Made by a program: the position numbers and the translations under genes. The notes beneath the pieces were generated by a model that worked only from the letters and a program-made list of their open reading frames with translations, did no database searches and was not told the origin of the DNA. From NCBI GenBank assembly GCA_964621225.1, contig CAZULK010000141.1:1-6842 (forward strand): DNA of 6,842 bases. Reading direction: 5' to 3'. Numbering within the stretch: the stretch's first letter is position 1; every line of letters begins with the position of its first letter. The stretch is from CAYNUJ01 sp964621225 (lineage in GTDB: Bacteria > Bacteroidota > Ignavibacteria > Ignavibacteriales > Melioribacteraceae). Shown piece after piece: positions 4,748-6,842 of the stretch.

Positions 4748-6842
4748 ATGAAAAAGATTTTTGTTTTTCTATTGTTTATAATTTCAACAATGTCCTTCGG
4801 ACAAAGGAATTTTTACAACCCGATGTCTGTTGATGAACCCAAATTCGAAAAGACTGACTTGGGTAAGATGTGGACATTCGACAATATTCCTATTGAAAGA
4901 TTCAAAGAATTATACGGATTTGAACCTACGGAGGAATGGATAGAAGACGTACAAAAATCGGCTTTACAATTCGGGGGCGGTTGCTCGGCGGCTTTCGTTT
5001 CGGCAGACGGATTGATTATGACAAATCACCATTGTGGAAGAGGACAACTTCCTTCTCTGAGTAAAGAGGGAGAAGACCTGCTGAGAGACGGATTCTATGC
5101 TTCAACTTTAGAAGAGGAACGAAAGGTACCGGGACTATTTGTAGATCAGTTAATGTTTATTCATGACGTTACGGAAGAAATTCAAAACGCCATTGCAGAA
5201 GGAACAAATGACAGCTCCAAAATTGCCAACAGAGATAAACGAATCATGGAACTTGAATCGGAATATGCTCAGGAAACCGGATTAGTTTGCAAAGTTGTTA
5301 CCCTTTATTACGGAGGTAAATATTCACTTTACGGTTATAAGAGATACAACGATATTCGCTTGGTAATGGTACCCGATTTTCAAATAGCAGCAACCGGTTG
5401 GGATTGGGATAATTTTACATACCCCAGATATGAACTAGACTTTGCCTTTTACAGGGCATACGATGAAGATGGCAAACCGGTTCATACAGATCACTATTTT
5501 AAATTCAGCGATAAAGGTGCTGAAGAAGGTGAAGTAATTTTCACTGTTGGCCGTCCGGGCAATACCGATAGATTGCTGACCGTAGAACAATTGAATTTTT
5601 TCAAAGAGCACGTCTATCCTCAATTGTTGGTTCTCTTCAATGGAGTGTATGATGCCTATTTGGAAATGTTCAACACACATCCGGAACGCGAAGCTGAATT
5701 ACTGAATGGAGTTATGGGTTGGGGAAACGCCAGAAAAGCTTATGCAGGTAGACTCGCAGCGTTGAAAGATAATTATATAATGGGAAAGAAAAATGATTTT
5801 CAAAACTTACTGAAAGAGAAAGTTGCCGGTAATCCGGAATTAAATGAAAAATATGGTCATATATGGAATGCTGTAAATTCCGTATTGAATGAGTATCAAT
5901 CATTTGCAGATGAATATATGGCATCCAGACCATACTCATTTGCAAAACCGGTTTATTTCAAAGTCGCAAAAAAGGTTATGGCATATGCCAAAGAAATGGA
6001 GAAACCGGAAGAAAAGCGGAATGCTGCCTATAAGGGGGAGGAACTTGAAAAAACAATTGAAGCAATGTTTCCTGAAAAAGTCGACGAACAAATGAATAAA
6101 CTTCTATTGAAAGGTTATTTGAATTTCTTGATTAAAACATTGGGGAAAGACCATTCATTGGTAAAAAAATATTTTGGCTCTGAGGATGCAGAAGTTGCTT
6201 CAAATAAGATTTTGAGTAAAAGTCTATTATCTAACAAACATTCATTTATGGAATTTATTAAGCAATCACCCGGTGAAATATTAAATTCGGATGATCCCTT
6301 TATTGCCATGGAATCTTACTTGAATAAAAAGTTTGTCGAACTTTCGCCGAAGGTTAGTGAAATAAACAACACACTTCAAGTTTTGAACCAACAATTAGGG
6401 GAATTAGTATTCCAAGTATTCGGTGAGAGCATTCCTCCGGATGCGACAAGTACTCTGCGAATTTCCGACGGTGTAATAAAAGGATATGAATACAACGGTA
6501 CTTTAGCTCCGGGTAAAACAACATATTTCGGTCTTTGGGACAGATATTATTCTTTCGGTCAAAAAACATATCCTTGGGGATTGCACGAAAGATGGCAAAC
6601 CATTCCTAAAGAATTGGATTTATCAACTCCGATTGGATTTGCATCAACCAACGATATCGTTGGCGGTAACAGCGGTAGTTCTATCATAAATAAGAATGCA
6701 GAAGTCGTGGGTTTGGTTCATGACGGTAATTTAGAGAGTTTGGCTGGATATGTGATTTTCTTACCCGAAAATAACAGAGCAGTCGCGACTGACTCATACG
6801 GTTTGATGGAAGCATTGAAATACGTTTACAAAACAGATAGAT
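4748..6842 (+). CDS. S46 family dipeptidyl-peptidase, secreted (3' end beyond window)
   Basis: The frame is open from the ATG at 4748 through 698 codons to the right edge with no stop. By comparison with the two upstream paralogues, only about 5-20 residues are missing. Residues 1-18 (MKKIF, a hydrophobic core, S-F-G before Gln19) form a signal peptide for signal peptidase I. His95 in TNHHC, Asp231 and Ser642 in GGNSGS form the catalytic triad; Cys79/Cys96 is the expected disulfide. Asn222, Asn327 and Asp659 match substrate amino-group binders of DAP BII, and Gly660 is the DPP7-like S1 residue. It is the most divergent of the three. The loop before the catalytic Asp reads TGWDWDNF instead of GGDxDNF, and VHDGN (His658) replaces AFDGN next to the S1 pocket. 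A terminator lies just upstream, so expression may be separate. It probably releases dipeptides with a preference different from its neighbours; that last point is inference. Confidence 0.93.
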   Translation, partial: MKKIFVFLLFIISTMSFGQRNFYNPMSVDEPKFEKTDLGKMWTFDNIPIERFKELYGFEPTEEWIEDVQKSALQFGGGCSAAFVSADGLIMTNHHCGRGQLPSLSKEGEDLLRDGFYASTLEEERKVPGLFVDQLMFIHDVTEEIQNAIAEGTNDSSKIANRDKRIMELESEYAQETGLVCKVVTLYYGGKYSLYGYKRYNDIRLVMVPDFQIAATGWDWDNFTYPRYELDFAFYRAYDEDGKPVHTDHYFKFSDKGAEEGEVIFTVGRPGNTDRLLTVEQLNFFKEHVYPQLLVLFNGVYDAYLEMFNTHPEREAELLNGVMGWGNARKAYAGRLAALKDNYIMGKKNDFQNLLKEKVAGNPELNEKYGHIWNAVNSVLNEYQSFADEYMASRPYSFAKPVYFKVAKKVMAYAKEMEKPEEKRNAAYKGEELEKTIEAMFPEKVDEQMNKLLLKGYLNFLIKTLGKDHSLVKKYFGSEDAEVASNKILSKSLLSNKHSFMEFIKQSPGEILNSDDPFIAMESYLNKKFVELSPKVSEINNTLQVLNQQLGELVFQVFGESIPPDATSTLRISDGVIKGYEYNGTLAPGKTTYFGLWDRYYSFGQKTYPWGLHERWQTIPKELDLSTPIGFASTNDIVGGNSGSSIINKNAEVVGLVHDGNLESLAGYVIFLPENNRAVATDSYGLMEALKYVYKTDR

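Noticed and set aside
399..6842. DPP11 (Asp/Glu-specific) assignment
   Set aside because: The Arg that marks DPP11, 18 residues after the catalytic serine, is Gly in all three proteins.

Overview
The window is AT-rich (roughly 35-38% G+C by eye) and is almost entirely occupied by three consecutive, same-strand genes for S46-family serine exopeptidases (the DPP7/DPP11/DAP BII dipeptidyl-peptidase family). The first two are complete. The third runs off the right edge and probably lacks only its last few residues. All three carry export signals, so the products should work in the periplasm or on a membrane of a Gram-negative cell. The family itself, the F-A-Q or F-G-Q signal-peptidase cleavage sites and the base composition suggest the Bacteroidota/Chlorobiota/Ignavibacteriota group. 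The clear Shine-Dalgarno sequences in front of every gene fit Ignavibacteria-like organisms better than typical Bacteroidia. This placement is inference from style, not from a marker gene.

Layout: bases 1-398 are non-coding. They hold two related hairpin repeats (89-107 and 140-158) of a family that appears to be dispersed and REP-like, and a perfect 14-bp palindrome (193-206) that could be an operator. Gene 1 (399-2564) encodes a predicted lipoprotein. Gene 2 (2583-4697) follows after 18 bp and has an ordinary secretory signal peptide; the two are probably one operon. A strong intrinsic terminator (4702-4726) comes directly after gene 2. Gene 3 (4748 to the right edge) begins 21 bp after that terminator with its own ribosome binding site and a secretory signal peptide.

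All three proteins keep the S46 catalytic His, Asp and Ser, the N-terminal Cys pair spaced as in chymotrypsin-like folds, the Asn/Asp residues that hold the substrate amino group in DAP BII, and Gly rather than Arg at the S1-determining position. That makes DPP7-like preference for hydrophobic or broad P1 residues more likely than DPP11-like Asp/Glu preference. They differ around the active site and in the helical cap domain, so the array looks like a duplicated set that has diverged to cover more peptide substrates. Together they would release dipeptides from the N-termini of imported peptides, for uptake as carbon and nitrogen. I found no clearly new kind of system. The most interesting points are the three-gene array with mixed anchoring, the terminator splitting it, and the subsite substitutions.
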